DNA of 64,000 nt from Chloroflexota bacterium (GCA_016223135.1 JACRPQ010000013.1:1-64000); one strand, 5' to 3'; positions 33,890 through 43,325 are shown, numbered from the stretch's first letter. Notes: a model not told the origin generated them from the letters alone. Program-made: numbers and translations.

Positions 33890-34663
33890 ATGAGCTCCAG
33901 CATTGCAAAGACTCAGACAACGAAGTTGATTTCGTTCAGCCAGTGGATTACACGTCATTGGTTCGAGGCTTTTTTGGTCGTCTACGGCTTGTGGGTATTC
34001 ACTCCCTTTCTCGCGCCCGTGTTCATGCAGCTCGGCTGGACCGGCGCTGGGAAAGCCATATACTTCATCTATTCGTTTTTCTGTCATCAATTACCGGAAC
34101 GTTCGTACTTTCTGTTCGGTGAAACGGTGATGTATTCCCTGAAAGAAATTCAAGCCGCCTGGCAGGATACCATCAATCCGTTGATCCTTCGCCAGTTCAT
34201 AGGAAATGAGACCATGGGCTGGAGGATCGCCTGGTCTGATCGCATGATCTCGTTTTACACCAGTATTTGGTTGATTGCTGTTGCGTGGTATCCATTCCGC
34301 AGAAAAATCAAGCCAGTATCGTGGTGGGGATTCGTCCTGCTTCTACTGCCTCTCGTGATAGATGGCGGCACGCACGCCACCAGTGACCTTGCAGGAATCG
34401 GGCTGGGATTTCGGGATACCAATCAATGGCTCGCCCTGCTGACAAACAACGCATTCCCCGCGACGTTCTACGCGGGTGATGCGCTTGGCTCGTTCAATTC
34501 GTGGATGCGCCTCATCACCGGACTTCTGGCTGGTCTCGGCATCGTCTGGCTTGCTTTCCCGTACATTTTCCAGACTCAGGCCTTGAATCAGGAATTGGAA
34601 AAGTTCAATTATGAAAAAGTCCTTGAACAAATCAAAGACAAAAATTCGCGTTCTGTTGGCTGA
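33890..34663 (+). CDS. DUF2085 membrane protein
   Basis: This is a 257-residue protein with five or six membrane helices. The DUF2085 signature is FFCHQLPERSYFLFG (residues about 64-78), followed by helices with WLIAVAWYPF, LVIDGGTHATSD and WLAFPYIF. The family is common in Chloroflexota; the conserved Cys-His suggests metal binding but the function is unknown. It overlaps the next response regulator by 53 bp, so translation may be coupled. Confidence 0.82.
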   Translation: MSSSIAKTQTTKLISFSQWITRHWFEAFLVVYGLWVFTPFLAPVFMQLGWTGAGKAIYFIYSFFCHQLPERSYFLFGETVMYSLKEIQAAWQDTINPLILRQFIGNETMGWRIAWSDRMISFYTSIWLIAVAWYPFRRKIKPVSWWGFVLLLLPLVIDGGTHATSDLAGIGLGFRDTNQWLALLTNNAFPATFYAGDALGSFNSWMRLITGLLAGLGIVWLAFPYIFQTQALNQELEKFNYEKVLEQIKDKNSRSVG

Positions 34664-35300
34664 CGACCATCACATCGTTCGCGCGGGGATCCGCCAACTG
34701 CTCGAAAGCGCGGGCGACCTTCAGGTCATTGCCGAGGCGGCGGACGGGGAGGAGGCGCAGACACTCATCCAGAAACACACGCCCGATGTTGCTGTGTTGG
34801 ACATCCAAATGCCCAAAGCCAGCGGCATCGAGGTCACGCGCTGGGTGCGCGCTCATTTACCCGAAGTGGGTGTATTGATCCTCACCGCATATAATGACGA
34901 TCCCTACGTAATGGCTGTCCTGCAGGCGGGCGCAAACGGATTTGTACTCAAAACCACCCAAGCCGACGAACTCGTTCAATCGGTACGTGATGTGAACGAG
35001 GGCAAGTCCGCGCTCGATCCTGTGGTCACGCGCAAATTGATGTCGAATCTGTTCAAGCGCCCTGAAACGGTGGCTCCCGAGCCGCTCACGGATCGTGAAC
35101 TGGACGTACTGCGTCTGGCCGCCAAAGGATACACCAACAAATCCATCGGCGTTCAATTGGGCATCAGCGACCGCACCGTCCAGGGACACCTAGCGCACAT
35201 CTTTGACAAGATGCATGCCTCCAGCCGCACCGAGGCGGTGATGCGCGCCGTCTCACTCGGCTGGATTTCACAAGATGCCGCACAGATTTCAGACGAATAA
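34611..35300 (+). CDS. NarL/LuxR-type response regulator
   Basis: This 229-residue protein has a receiver domain with phosphoacceptor Asp64 (VAVLDIQMPK) and Lys in FVLKTT. A LuxR-type helix-turn-helix (PLTDRELDVLRLAAKGYTNK ... DRTVQGHLAHIFDKM) follows at about 155-215. It binds DNA after phosphorylation. The histidine kinase gene follows immediately. It is the only sequence-specific transcription factor of this kind in the copper region besides the CsoR-like protein, so it is a candidate to control the locus. Confidence 0.92.
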   Translation: MKKSLNKSKTKIRVLLADDHHIVRAGIRQLLESAGDLQVIAEAADGEEAQTLIQKHTPDVAVLDIQMPKASGIEVTRWVRAHLPEVGVLILTAYNDDPYVMAVLQAGANGFVLKTTQADELVQSVRDVNEGKSALDPVVTRKLMSNLFKRPETVAPEPLTDRELDVLRLAAKGYTNKSIGVQLGISDRTVQGHLAHIFDKMHASSRTEAVMRAVSLGWISQDAAQISDE

Positions 35301-35304
35301 ACAG

Positions 35305-37080
35305 ATGATGAAGAGGTTCCTTCCAGGCTGGCGCGGTCTTGCCCAATTATTCGCTGTTACCGTACTACCGCTTACGATCCTTCTGTTGATTATCGCGTTT
35401 GGCAGTGTAACTCTTCATCAAAGGGATATGCGGGACCTCGTCGGCGAACGCGATGAACGCGCGGTTCAATCCGCCGCAGCCGCGCTCGAATCTGAATTGC
35501 ATCATCGCCTGGCAGCGATTTCCAGCATGGTGGCATACGCTGGTGCAACCAGGGACTTGACGATTGGTAAGATCCTCACTGCGTCAACCGATCTGACGTC
35601 GGATTTCGACGGGGGAGTGGCATTCCTGGATCTGGATGGACGTTTGATAGCAAATACGAGTCATGACGGACTTTGGGATTGGGTCGCGCAAAATCCTAGA
35701 AACCTCCGCATCGCCTCTCCACTGGATGCTTCGACTGCGCTCAGCACAAGCCTCGATCCTGTCTTCTCCAACCCATTCATGGATCCAAACTCGAATCACA
35801 CCTTCGTCATCATCTCGATTTACTCGCCATCTCTCGACGCGATCGCGGCTGGAGCGTTCTCGCCTGAAGCGCTTGCCGCGCAAACCCTGTCGGCGTCCTA
35901 TCCTGCCGACAGTGAAGTCATGATTTATCTCGTGGATTCATCACGCCGTGTTCTCTTTTTCAGCGGCGCACCTGAAGCCCAAAGCCTGTCTGCCGATCAC
36001 CCAGGTGTGGCAGAGGCTTTACACGGCGAAAGCGGGACGCGTTACGTCCAGGTGGATGACGGCGAGCATGTAATCGCCTACAGCCCCATTCCCTCGACAG
36101 GCTGGGCGCTCATCACAGAGGAAGCCTGGCAGGCAGTGATCAGCCCTTCGCTGCAAATTACCCAGATGGCGCCATTGGTGCTTGTGCCTGCCTTCATCCT
36201 TGCGCTGGTTGCATTGTGGTTTGGGGCAAAGCAGATCGTCCAGCCCCTGCAACAACTGGAAGCAAAGTCTGCGGCGCTGGCGTGGGGCGACTTCGACGCC
36301 ATCAAAACATCGGTGGGCGGGATTTCGGAAGTGCGTCACCTGCAAATCGAATTGAAGGAGATGGCGCGCAAGGTGCAAGCCGCCCAGGAGGGACTGCACG
36401 ATTACATTGGCGCGATCACCTCCGCCCAGGAGGAGGAACGCCTACGCCTGGCGCGTGAACTGCATGACGATACCATTCAGGCGGTCATCGCCCTCAAGCA
36501 GCGCGTCCAGCTCGCGCACAAGTCGGTCAAGACCGAGAACGGCCATCAGGCTCTCAGAGAACTCGAAACGCTTGCCGAGCAAACCATCGAAAACCTTCGG
36601 CGTTTGACGCGCGCCCTTCGCCCAATTTATCTTGAGGATTTGGGTCTTGTCACCGCGCTCGAAATGCTGGCGCGCGAGACCAGCCAGAATCATCCGGTGT
36701 ATATTGGTTTCAGGAAATTGGGCGATGAACAGCGCCTCTCGCGTGAAGTGGAACTGGCGTTGTATCGCATTGCGCAGGAAGCATTAAGTAATGTGGTACG
36801 CCATTCACAGGCGCAGCGCGCGGAACTGCTCATTTCGTTCAAAGAGAAGGAAACCAAACTGGAAGTGAGTGACAATGGCAAAGGGTTCGATATGCCAATG
36901 AGCCCCACCGATTTTGCGCCAAGTGGACATTTTGGCTTGCTTGGCATCCGCGAACGCGCGGACTTGATCGGAGCACGGCTCGAGATTGAATCCGCTTTGG
37001 GAAAGGGGACCAGACTCAGGCTTGTCCTGAGCCGTCGCACCGGATCCGTCGAATCCGAAACTGCAAGAGGCAGGTTGTGA
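35305..37080 (+). CDS. NarX-type sensor histidine kinase
   Basis: This 591-residue kinase has an N-terminal membrane helix, an extracellular dCACHE-like sensor (about 40-270), a second helix (about 285-305), a HAMP-like segment, a HisKA_3 dimerisation box RLARELHDDTIQAVIALKQR with His387, and an HATPase domain (ALSNVVRHSQ, DNGKGFDMP, GLLGIRERADLIGA, GKGTRLRL). It should phosphorylate the response regulator just upstream. The ligand is unknown; the context suggests metal or redox stress. An alternative ATG exists at 35275. Confidence 0.9.
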   Translation: MMKRFLPGWRGLAQLFAVTVLPLTILLLIIAFGSVTLHQRDMRDLVGERDERAVQSAAAALESELHHRLAAISSMVAYAGATRDLTIGKILTASTDLTSDFDGGVAFLDLDGRLIANTSHDGLWDWVAQNPRNLRIASPLDASTALSTSLDPVFSNPFMDPNSNHTFVIISIYSPSLDAIAAGAFSPEALAAQTLSASYPADSEVMIYLVDSSRRVLFFSGAPEAQSLSADHPGVAEALHGESGTRYVQVDDGEHVIAYSPIPSTGWALITEEAWQAVISPSLQITQMAPLVLVPAFILALVALWFGAKQIVQPLQQLEAKSAALAWGDFDAIKTSVGGISEVRHLQIELKEMARKVQAAQEGLHDYIGAITSAQEEERLRLARELHDDTIQAVIALKQRVQLAHKSVKTENGHQALRELETLAEQTIENLRRLTRALRPIYLEDLGLVTALEMLARETSQNHPVYIGFRKLGDEQRLSREVELALYRIAQEALSNVVRHSQAQRAELLISFKEKETKLEVSDNGKGFDMPMSPTDFAPSGHFGLLGIRERADLIGARLEIESALGKGTRLRLVLSRRTGSVESETARGRL

Positions 37081-37093
37081 CGGGATAAACGTC

Positions 37094-37134
37094 ATAAGCC
37101 ATTTTGCCTATTCCGAGTCCCGTCATCCTGCGCT
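37094..37134 (+). promoter_or_regulatory. Shared operator-like element, copy 2
   Basis: ATAAGC-CATTTT-GCCTAT then GCGCTTAT, the clearest copy in which the distal half also reads as the complement of ATAAGC. It precedes the CcdA-type gene; a second ATTTTGCTTAT half-site follows at about 37146. Confidence 0.65.
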
Positions 37135-37307
37135 TATACAGGTGCGGGATTTTGCTTATTATCGAAACAGCAAGACCTGACATGCGATGCACTGAGCCTG
37201 TCGAAGTGTCGTATCCGTGCCATCATCAACCAAAACACATCCAGGGACACGGGCCTTAATCATCAAGTATTCGTGGAGACATGTCAGGCCTCTTGTTAGG
37301 AGAAGGT

Positions 37308-38066
37308 ATGGCAACTGAAACAACATCATTGTTCCCAAATCAAAGTGAAAGACTGAAAATCTTTTTGCACGCCTTGTTATTTGTGTTTGGATTCTCGCTG
37401 GTTTTCGTCATCGGCTGGGGCGGATCGGTGACCGCACTCGGTCAATTGTTCGGAACGTATAAACGCGTCATCGCACAAATCGGGGGCGTGGTCGTGATCG
37501 CATTTGGATTGGCGACGCTGGAAGTGATCCATATCCCCTGGTTCTATGCAGACACGCGCACCCAATACTCGGGTCAGCGCGGGACTTTTGGCGGCTCGGC
37601 GCTGATGGGCATTTTCTTCGCCGCAGGCTGGAGTCCGTGCATCGGCGCCACGCTGGGCGCGATCCTGACGATGGGTCTCAGCCAGCAAACGGTTGGGCAG
37701 GCAATGTGGCTGGCATCCGGGTATTCCCTTGGGCTGGGCATTCCTTTCCTTGCGATGGCGGTGGGGCTCGAGCGCGCCTCGGGCTGGGTCAAACGCATGC
37801 GGCCATATCAAAAGTACTTCAAAATTGCCAGCGGGGTGTTTATCATCACGATTGGCATTCTACTTCTCACAAACACAATGAGCCTGATCGCCATCTGGGC
37901 GTTCAAAAACGGACTCTATATCGAGAAGTTCACCCTCTTCGCCGCCGCACCGACTTATTTCACTGCCATCCTCGCGGGCTTGTTATCCTTCTTATCACCC
38001 TGCGTACTCCCGCTCGTACCCGCATACCTCGGTTACCTGAGTGGACACACGATACAAAAGGCATAA
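37308..38066 (+). CDS. CcdA/DsbD-type thiol transporter, circularly permuted
   Basis: This 252-residue six-helix membrane protein passes electrons across the membrane through two Cys. The order of motifs is unusual. The N-terminus begins at canonical helix 2 (FVFGFSLVFVIGWGGS), GWSPCIGATLGAIL (Cys111) is in the middle, and the motif normally at the N-terminus, LLSFLSPCVLPLVPAYLGYL (Cys232), is at the C-terminus. Both Cys are kept. No missing first helix lies upstream. The ATG at 37308 follows TAGGAGAAGG. The next gene is a rhodanese lipoprotein 3 bp away. Confidence 0.85.
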   Translation: MATETTSLFPNQSERLKIFLHALLFVFGFSLVFVIGWGGSVTALGQLFGTYKRVIAQIGGVVVIAFGLATLEVIHIPWFYADTRTQYSGQRGTFGGSALMGIFFAAGWSPCIGATLGAILTMGLSQQTVGQAMWLASGYSLGLGIPFLAMAVGLERASGWVKRMRPYQKYFKIASGVFIITIGILLLTNTMSLIAIWAFKNGLYIEKFTLFAAAPTYFTAILAGLLSFLSPCVLPLVPAYLGYLSGHTIQKA

Positions 38067-38069
38067 CGA

Positions 38070-38483
38070 ATGAGAAGTCTGATTTTTGTATTATTGTCCG
38101 CCCTCCTTCTGGCAGGCTGTCAATCCAGTCAAGTGACAGGTGAAACGGTAAACAACGGGAAGGGTTCGTATCGAAACATCTCTCCCGATGAATTGAACAC
38201 CATGTTGAAGGACAAGGACTTCGTCCTTGTCAATGTTCATATCCCGTTTGCAGGGGACATTGCCATTACAGATTTGTCCATTCCCTATGACCAGATCGGG
38301 GCGGCTGAGAATCTCTCGCAACTGCCCGCAGATAAGAACGCGAAAGTCGTCCTGTACTGCCGCAGTGGGCGCATGAGCGAGATCGCCGCCGAAGAACTTG
38401 TTTCACTTGGGTATACCAATATCTGGAACCTTGTCGGCGGGATGGTGGAATGGGAACAAGCCGGTTACGAATTGGAAAAATAA
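38070..38483 (+). CDS. Rhodanese-domain lipoprotein
   Basis: This is a 137-residue lipoprotein (lipobox LLAGC) with one rhodanese domain (about 35-135) and an active-site loop YCRSGRMS whose Cys would carry sulfane sulfur. The last helix contains NLVGGMVEWEQAGY. It would work outside the membrane, plausibly receiving reductant from the CcdA-type protein encoded 3 bp upstream. A role in sulfur or copper-thiolate chemistry is inferred. Confidence 0.88.
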   Translation: MRSLIFVLLSALLLAGCQSSQVTGETVNNGKGSYRNISPDELNTMLKDKDFVLVNVHIPFAGDIAITDLSIPYDQIGAAENLSQLPADKNAKVVLYCRSGRMSEIAAEELVSLGYTNIWNLVGGMVEWEQAGYELEK

Positions 38484-38491
38484 GGTGAGAT

Positions 38492-39439
38492 ATGGAAAAG
38501 ACTCGCGAACCAATGGATAAAATTCTTTCAGCAAAAAGACGAATCAGGCAGGTCGGGGCGTTTTTCGTCGTCGTCACTGTTGCTTTTCTATTCGGCGTGG
38601 GTAGCGGTTACCTGAAATGGGGACAGGATGAGACGGCGGAATCGACACAGCAAGAGGAATTGATTATGCTCTATGAGCAGGTCAACCCAAAGGACGGGTA
38701 CACCCTGCCCGTCTCCTACGGGGACATTGGTCCACAACTGCTCGAGAGTGGCGTGATTGACTACGATGCATTTGCCGCGATCTACGAAAACTCAAGCACT
38801 CCACTTTCTGAGGCACAAATTAAGGCGCTCACGCAGGGCAGCGATGAGCCAATTGTCATTAACGCTGAAAACGCCCACTTCCTGCTCAACTATTTTTGGG
38901 CAGTTGGGCTGGTCAACAAGAACCCGATACTGACAGAGGGTCCCATTGTACAAAACAGCGGCGGACAAATCGAGCGCTTCGCCTCCACAGGTGGATGGAC
39001 GCTTGCCGCGAAACCCATCACTGAACTCTATGCAAGCGTGGACTTGATCCCATTGACTGCCGAACAACAAAAACGTGTGGAGGAAGTGGCGGCAGCGGTG
39101 TATCGTCCCTGCTGCAACAACCCCACTCTTTTTCCCGACTGCAATCACGGCATGGCGATGCTTGGTCTGCTGGAGTTGATGGCTTCACAAGGCGCGAGTA
39201 CGGATGATATGTTCGAAGCCGCGAAATACGTCAACGCGTTCTGGTTCCCGCAGCAAAACCTTGAAACTGCGCTCTATCTAAAGTCAACCCAAGACATGGA
39301 CTTTGAAGATGCCGATGCGCGTCTGGTCACTGGCGTCAGATTCTCTTCCGGATCAGGATTCGCCGCCGTTCACCAGCAATTGCAAGCCAGCGGTCTCCTG
39401 CCACAGGCTCCCGGTCAGGGCGGCAGTTGTGCGAATTGA
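38492..39439 (+). CDS. Membrane-anchored Cys-motif protein, unknown
   Basis: This 315-residue protein has a single N-terminal membrane anchor (about residues 22-42) and a long extracellular part. The striking motif is YRPCCNNPTLFPDCNHGMAM (residues about 201-220), with three Cys and a His within 15 residues, followed by LLELMASQG and a helix. This looks like a metal-binding or redox site. A final GGSCAN tail adds another Cys. No named family is recognised. It completes an operon with the CcdA-type and rhodanese genes. Confidence 0.75.
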   Translation: MEKTREPMDKILSAKRRIRQVGAFFVVVTVAFLFGVGSGYLKWGQDETAESTQQEELIMLYEQVNPKDGYTLPVSYGDIGPQLLESGVIDYDAFAAIYENSSTPLSEAQIKALTQGSDEPIVINAENAHFLLNYFWAVGLVNKNPILTEGPIVQNSGGQIERFASTGGWTLAAKPITELYASVDLIPLTAEQQKRVEEVAAAVYRPCCNNPTLFPDCNHGMAMLGLLELMASQGASTDDMFEAAKYVNAFWFPQQNLETALYLKSTQDMDFEDADARLVTGVRFSSGSGFAAVHQQLQASGLLPQAPGQGGSCAN

Positions 39440-39445
39440 AATTGA

Positions 39446-39486
39446 ATAAGCAAAAATGCCCGCAGCGATTCGGGTAATTTTGCTCT
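39446..39486 (+). promoter_or_regulatory. Shared operator-like element, copy 3
   Basis: ATAAGC-AAAAAT-GCCCGC followed at the standard 19-base distance by GCTCT. It lies 54 bp before the small YHS gene. This is a weaker copy in the right half. Confidence 0.55.
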
Positions 39487-39540
39487 CAACGAATACGTCC
39501 AAACAGAATGATAATCAATTGAAAGAAAGGAGAAAAAACA

Positions 39541-39720
39541 ATGACTGGCACAGTCCGCGATCCCGTTTGCGGCATGGATATTGACCCCGCCACTGCCGCA
39601 GGTACCTCCGAGTATAAAGGACAGACCTATTACTTCTGCTCACTTGGCTGCAAGAAATCCTTCGACAAGGACCCTGAGAAATACCTTGCCAAGCCCGACG
39701 AACACGCCCACCACCATTAG
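39541..39720 (+). CDS. Small YHS-domain protein
   Basis: This is a 59-residue stand-alone YHS domain: [32 protein letters not shown] and the tail EHAHHH. The paired Cys motifs (VCGM; FCSLGC) bind copper or related metals in TRASH/YHS proteins, and the His tail may help. The start follows GAAAGGAG. It precedes the YHS-containing CopA and is likely a copper chaperone or sensor accessory for it. Confidence 0.88.
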   Translation: MTGTVRDPVCGMDIDPATAAGTSEYKGQTYYFCSLGCKKSFDKDPEKYLAKPDEHAHHH

Positions 39721-39757
39721 TGGATTCCCTTTCCCCTTGGGCGAGGGGCAAGTGAAG

Positions 39758-39787
39758 AAAATGGCTTATCCGACGATAAGCCATTTT
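39758..39787 (+). terminator. Terminator hairpin overlapping operator copy 4
   Basis: ATGGCTTATC (39761-39770) pairs with GATAAGCCAT (39775-39784) around CGAC, followed by TTTTGC. The right arm is also the left half of the operator-like element at 39776, so one sequence serves both roles. Confidence 0.65.
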
Positions 39788-39816
39788 GCTTATATCGAAT
39801 CAGGCAGGAAACCGCT
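39776..39816 (+). promoter_or_regulatory. Shared operator-like element, copy 4
   Basis: ATAAGC-CATTTT-GCTTAT is a perfect palindrome; CCGCT stands at the position of GCGCT. It is 140 bp before copA. Confidence 0.6.
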
Positions 39817-39856
39817 CGCACGCGTTGTCAAAGCGGCATACACTACAAGTCATCTC

Positions 39857-39946
39857 AAAATGTCATGCTGAGCAGAGCGAAGCATCTCAACTGCGCCATA
39901 TCTGAGACTCTTCGGTCGCGGGAACCGCTCCCTCAGAGTGACAAGG
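39857..39946. repeat. Dispersed intergenic repeat before copA
   Basis: TGTCATGCTGAGCAGAGCGA ... CTCAGAGTGACAAGG forms imperfect complementary ends (TGTCA...TGACA) around TCTTCGG, typical of dispersed palindromic repeats. It is non-coding. Confidence 0.5.
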
Positions 39947-39956
39947 TAGGTGAACT

Positions 39957-42605
39957 ATGACTGTCCGAGATCCAGTTTGTGGAATGGAAATCGACTCCCA
40001 GAATGCGTTTGCCAAACGCGAACACATGGGACAGACATTCTACTTTTGCTCCCAATCCTGCGTCGAAAACTTCGACGCGGATCCGCATCGCTACGCCTCG
40101 GTGGTTCCGTCAGCGACAACGGGCATCGCGGCGGATACAAGCGGACCGCTTCGCATCGCCCTCCCCGTAGGCGGACTCCAAAAATATGGCGGACCCGCGC
40201 TGGAAGGCGCGCTTCGCGCATTATCCGGTGTGAGCAAGGTGACTGCCAACGCGAAGGAGAGCCGCGTTTTTGTGGAATACGATCCGTCGTGGGTCAGTGT
40301 GGCAGATCTATTGGATGCGGTGCGCGGCGCGGGCTTCAATGTGAGCGGTCAGACCCTGCGCCTGAAGGTCAGCGGTTTGTACTGCGCCGAGTGTGTGGCG
40401 AGGATCGAAGATGCGGTCAAGGCTGTGCCCGGCGTGCTGGATGCGACCATGAACGCCGCGACCAACGAAGTGAAGGTCGAGTATTCGCCCATTATCGGCG
40501 ACTTGGGTCAACTCACGAAAGCGGTTGAAAACGCGGGTCCCTACAAAGCCACGCGCGCCGCGGAAGCCTCCGAACCCGAAATGGACAAGGAGGCGGAAGC
40601 CACCGAACGGGAATACCGCTCGCTCATGCGCAAGTGGTGGTTTGGAGCGGCAGTCGGGGCTCCCACCATGATCCTGTCTTTTCCGTGGCTGTTTCCGGTG
40701 TTGCGCGACTGGTTTCCGCGTGAAAGCCCGCAGCTTATTTACTTGTGGTATGCGATGGGCGTTGCCAGTCTGGCGGTGCTGATCTATTCCGGCAATCAGT
40801 TCTTCACGGGCGCCTGGGATGCCCTCAAACACCGCTCGGCAAACATGCACACCCTCATTGCGCTGGGCACCGGCGTCGCCTGGCTGTACTCCACAGTTGC
40901 GTTGCTGTTCCCGCAGATCTTCCCCGAAGGAGGCTTCACCGAGGTGTACTACGATGTGACCGTGGTGGTCACAGCCCTGGTCGTGCTCGGTCTGGCGATG
41001 GAACTCAAAGCCAAAGGACGCACGTCGGAAGCCATCAAGAAACTCATCGGTTTGCAAGCCAAAACTGCGCGCGTCGTGCGCGATGGACAGGAGGTGGATA
41101 TTCCGGTTGAAGAAGTATTGGTCAACGATATTGTGGTCGTGCGCCCCGGCGAGAAGATTCCGGTGGATGGTGATGTGATCGAAGGACAATCGGCTGTTGA
41201 CGAATCCATGATCACGGGTGAATCGCTTCCTGTCTCGAAGAAAGTGGGCGATGAGGTCATCGGCGCGACAATCAACAAGACCGGCTCGTTCAAGTTCCGC
41301 GCCACGAAAGTGGGCAAGGATACGGCGCTCTCGAACATCATCCGTCTTGTGCAGGACGCGCAGGGCAGCAAGGTTCCGATCCAGCGCATCGTGGATCAGG
41401 TGTCGGCGTACTTCACACCCTCAGTCATGATCCTGGCGACCATCGGCTTCGTGATCTGGTATGACTTTGGTCCCAGCCCGGCACTGACCTATGCTCTTAT
41501 CGTGGCGGTGACAACGCTCATCATCGCCTGCCCGTGCGCGCTTGGCATGGCAACGCCCATGAGCCTGACGACCGGCATCGGTCTGGGGGCGCAGAACGGC
41601 ATCCTCATCCGCTCCGGCGACGCGCTGCAAGCTGCCGAAAAATTGAACGCCATCATCCTCGACAAGACCGGGACCATCACCGTCGGCAAGCCGTCGCTCA
41701 CAGACGTAGTGCTGGCTTTAGGTCAGAATGAGGCGGATGTTCTGCGTCTGGCAGCCTCCGTGGAGAGATCGTCCGAGCATCCGCTGGCGCTGGCGATTGT
41801 CGAGGGCGCACAGGCGCGCGGCATCAAGTTAAGCAATGTCGAAACGTTCGATGCCATTCCTGGTCACGGCGTCTCCGCCACCGTCGAGGGGCGGCGCGTG
41901 CTGATCGGCAATCTCAAACTGATGAACCGCGAAGGGATCGCACTTGGCGATCTGGAAGAGAAATCGAAAGCACTGGCTGACGATGGCAAAACACCAATGT
42001 ATGTGGCGCTCGACAACAAAGCCGCGGGCATCATTGCCGTGGCTGACACGGTCAAGGAAGATTCAAAGACCGCCATTGCCGCGCTGAAGAAGATGGGGCA
42101 GGAAGTGGTGATGATCACCGGCGATAACGAGCGCACTGCCAATGCCATTGCGCGTCAGGTGGGTGTGGATCGCGTGATGGCGGAGGTCCTACCGCAGGAT
42201 AAAGCCTTCAACGTTCAGAAACTGCAGCTCGAAGGCAAGAAGGTGGCGATGGTTGGCGATGGTATCAACGACGCGCCCGCGCTTGCCCAGGCTGACATCG
42301 GCATGGCGATTGGCACCGGTACGGACGTAGCCATCGAAGCCTCGGATATAACGCTGATCAAAGGCAGTTTGATGGGCGTCGTGACAGCCATTCAATTGAG
42401 CCGCGCCACGATGCGGAACGTGTATCAGAACCTGGTGGGTGCGTTCATCTACAACACGGCAGGTCTGCCCATTGCGCTGGGCGCGCTATACCCGTTCTTT
42501 GGAATTTTGCTCTCGCCGCTTCTCGCGGCGCTGGCGATGTCGTTCAGCAGTGTGACGGTCATCGGCAACGCCAACCGGCTCAAGAAATGGAAACCGGCAA
42601 GCTAA
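39957..42605 (+). CDS. copA: Copper-exporting P1B-type ATPase with YHS and HMA domains
   Basis: This 882-residue ATPase exports Cu(I). The order is a YHS domain (1-50, DPVCGM, YFCSQSC), an HMA-like domain without its CxxC (about 62-125, [15 protein letters not shown]), an HMA domain with [11 protein letters not shown] (about 131-198), then eight membrane helices with the CPC motif at 525-527, phosphorylated Asp569 (DKTGT), SSEHPLAL and GDGINDAP. The YHS head copies the small protein encoded 237 bp upstream. A weak GGTAGGTGAACT site precedes the ATG. Confidence 0.95.
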   Translation: MTVRDPVCGMEIDSQNAFAKREHMGQTFYFCSQSCVENFDADPHRYASVVPSATTGIAADTSGPLRIALPVGGLQKYGGPALEGALRALSGVSKVTANAKESRVFVEYDPSWVSVADLLDAVRGAGFNVSGQTLRLKVSGLYCAECVARIEDAVKAVPGVLDATMNAATNEVKVEYSPIIGDLGQLTKAVENAGPYKATRAAEASEPEMDKEAEATEREYRSLMRKWWFGAAVGAPTMILSFPWLFPVLRDWFPRESPQLIYLWYAMGVASLAVLIYSGNQFFTGAWDALKHRSANMHTLIALGTGVAWLYSTVALLFPQIFPEGGFTEVYYDVTVVVTALVVLGLAMELKAKGRTSEAIKKLIGLQAKTARVVRDGQEVDIPVEEVLVNDIVVVRPGEKIPVDGDVIEGQSAVDESMITGESLPVSKKVGDEVIGATINKTGSFKFRATKVGKDTALSNIIRLVQDAQGSKVPIQRIVDQVSAYFTPSVMILATIGFVIWYDFGPSPALTYALIVAVTTLIIACPCALGMATPMSLTTGIGLGAQNGILIRSGDALQAAEKLNAIILDKTGTITVGKPSLTDVVLALGQNEADVLRLAASVERSSEHPLALAIVEGAQARGIKLSNVETFDAIPGHGVSATVEGRRVLIGNLKLMNREGIALGDLEEKSKALADDGKTPMYVALDNKAAGIIAVADTVKEDSKTAIAALKKMGQEVVMITGDNERTANAIARQVGVDRVMAEVLPQDKAFNVQKLQLEGKKVAMVGDGINDAPALAQADIGMAIGTGTDVAIEASDITLIKGSLMGVVTAIQLSRATMRNVYQNLVGAFIYNTAGLPIALGALYPFFGILLSPLLAALAMSFSSVTVIGNANRLKKWKPAS

Positions 42606-42606
42606 A

Positions 42607-42690
42607 GTTAGAAGGATGAAGGATGAAAAATGAAGTGAAAATTCTTTCATCCCTCATCCTTCATCATTTCGACTTCGCTCAATGCAAGCT
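42607..42690. repeat. Short palindromic repeat after copA
   Basis: GGATGAAGGATGAAAAATGA on one arm and TCATCCCTCATCCTTCATC on the other form an imperfect inverted repeat, followed by a TTTCGACTTCGCTCAATGC fragment common to dispersed intergenic repeats. It could also end copA transcription. Confidence 0.5.
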
Positions 42691-42711
42691 TTCATCCTTT
42701 GGAGATTTACT

Positions 42712-43089
42712 ATGACCCCCGATAAAATTTTCGTCACGCTTGGCGGACTGGCAGCCATCGCCTTCATCGTCTGGTTCTTCTGGATGGTGAAGAAGCCCGG
42801 CGTAAAGGCTGCCTTATCCAGCAGCGGATACCAGGAACTGATGGTGCTTGTCAAGGGCGGATACACCCCGGATGTGATCGTGGTGGAAAAGGGCAAGCCG
42901 GTGCGGCTGAATTTTGTCCGCGCAGAATCCGCCTCCTGCTCCGAGATGGTGATGATCCCGGACTTCAACAAGAGCGCGAAACTCCCCGAAGGTGAGACTG
43001 TTCCCGTTGAATTCATGGCCGACAAGGCTGGCGAATTCGAGTTCCAGTGCCAGATGGGTATGTTACGCGGCAAGTTGATCGTTGAGTAG
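42712..43089 (+). CDS. Membrane-anchored cupredoxin-like protein
   Basis: This 125-residue protein has one N-terminal membrane helix (about 7-26) and a cupredoxin_1-type domain (LVKGGYTPDVIVVEKGKPVR, SCSEMVMIPDFN, FEFQCQMGMLRGKLIVE). The Cys, Met and second Cys positions fit a periplasmic copper carrier of the kind found near CopA genes. It lies between copA and a small YHS-like gene. The ATG follows GGAGATTTACT. Confidence 0.85.
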   Translation: MTPDKIFVTLGGLAAIAFIVWFFWMVKKPGVKAALSSSGYQELMVLVKGGYTPDVIVVEKGKPVRLNFVRAESASCSEMVMIPDFNKSAKLPEGETVPVEFMADKAGEFEFQCQMGMLRGKLIVE

Positions 43090-43103
43090 GTAAAATCACG
43101 AAA

Positions 43104-43325
43104 ATGGGAAAACCAATAGTGCCTGAGACTACTGCCACTCCATCGCCCGAATATAGAACTGTTTGCGGAGGCAAACTGAAGGACCCGACGAACTATCCCA
43201 GCGCCATGCACCGCGGCGAGCGGATCTATTTCTGCACCCGCGCCTGCCTGCGCGTTTTTGAGCAGGATCCTGATCTGTTCATGTCAGGGGAGATCGATCA
43301 TCCAATCCATGAAGAGGACGAGTAA
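43104..43325 (+). CDS. Short YHS/TRASH-like metal-binding protein
   Basis: This is a 73-residue protein: a Cys (RTVCGGKLKDP) and the pair YFCTRACLRVF, with an acidic, His-containing tail. It is a diverged relative of the YHS domain and likely binds copper. It is 14 bp after the cupredoxin gene and should be co-expressed. Confidence 0.75.
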   Translation: MGKPIVPETTATPSPEYRTVCGGKLKDPTNYPSAMHRGERIYFCTRACLRVFEQDPDLFMSGEIDHPIHEEDE

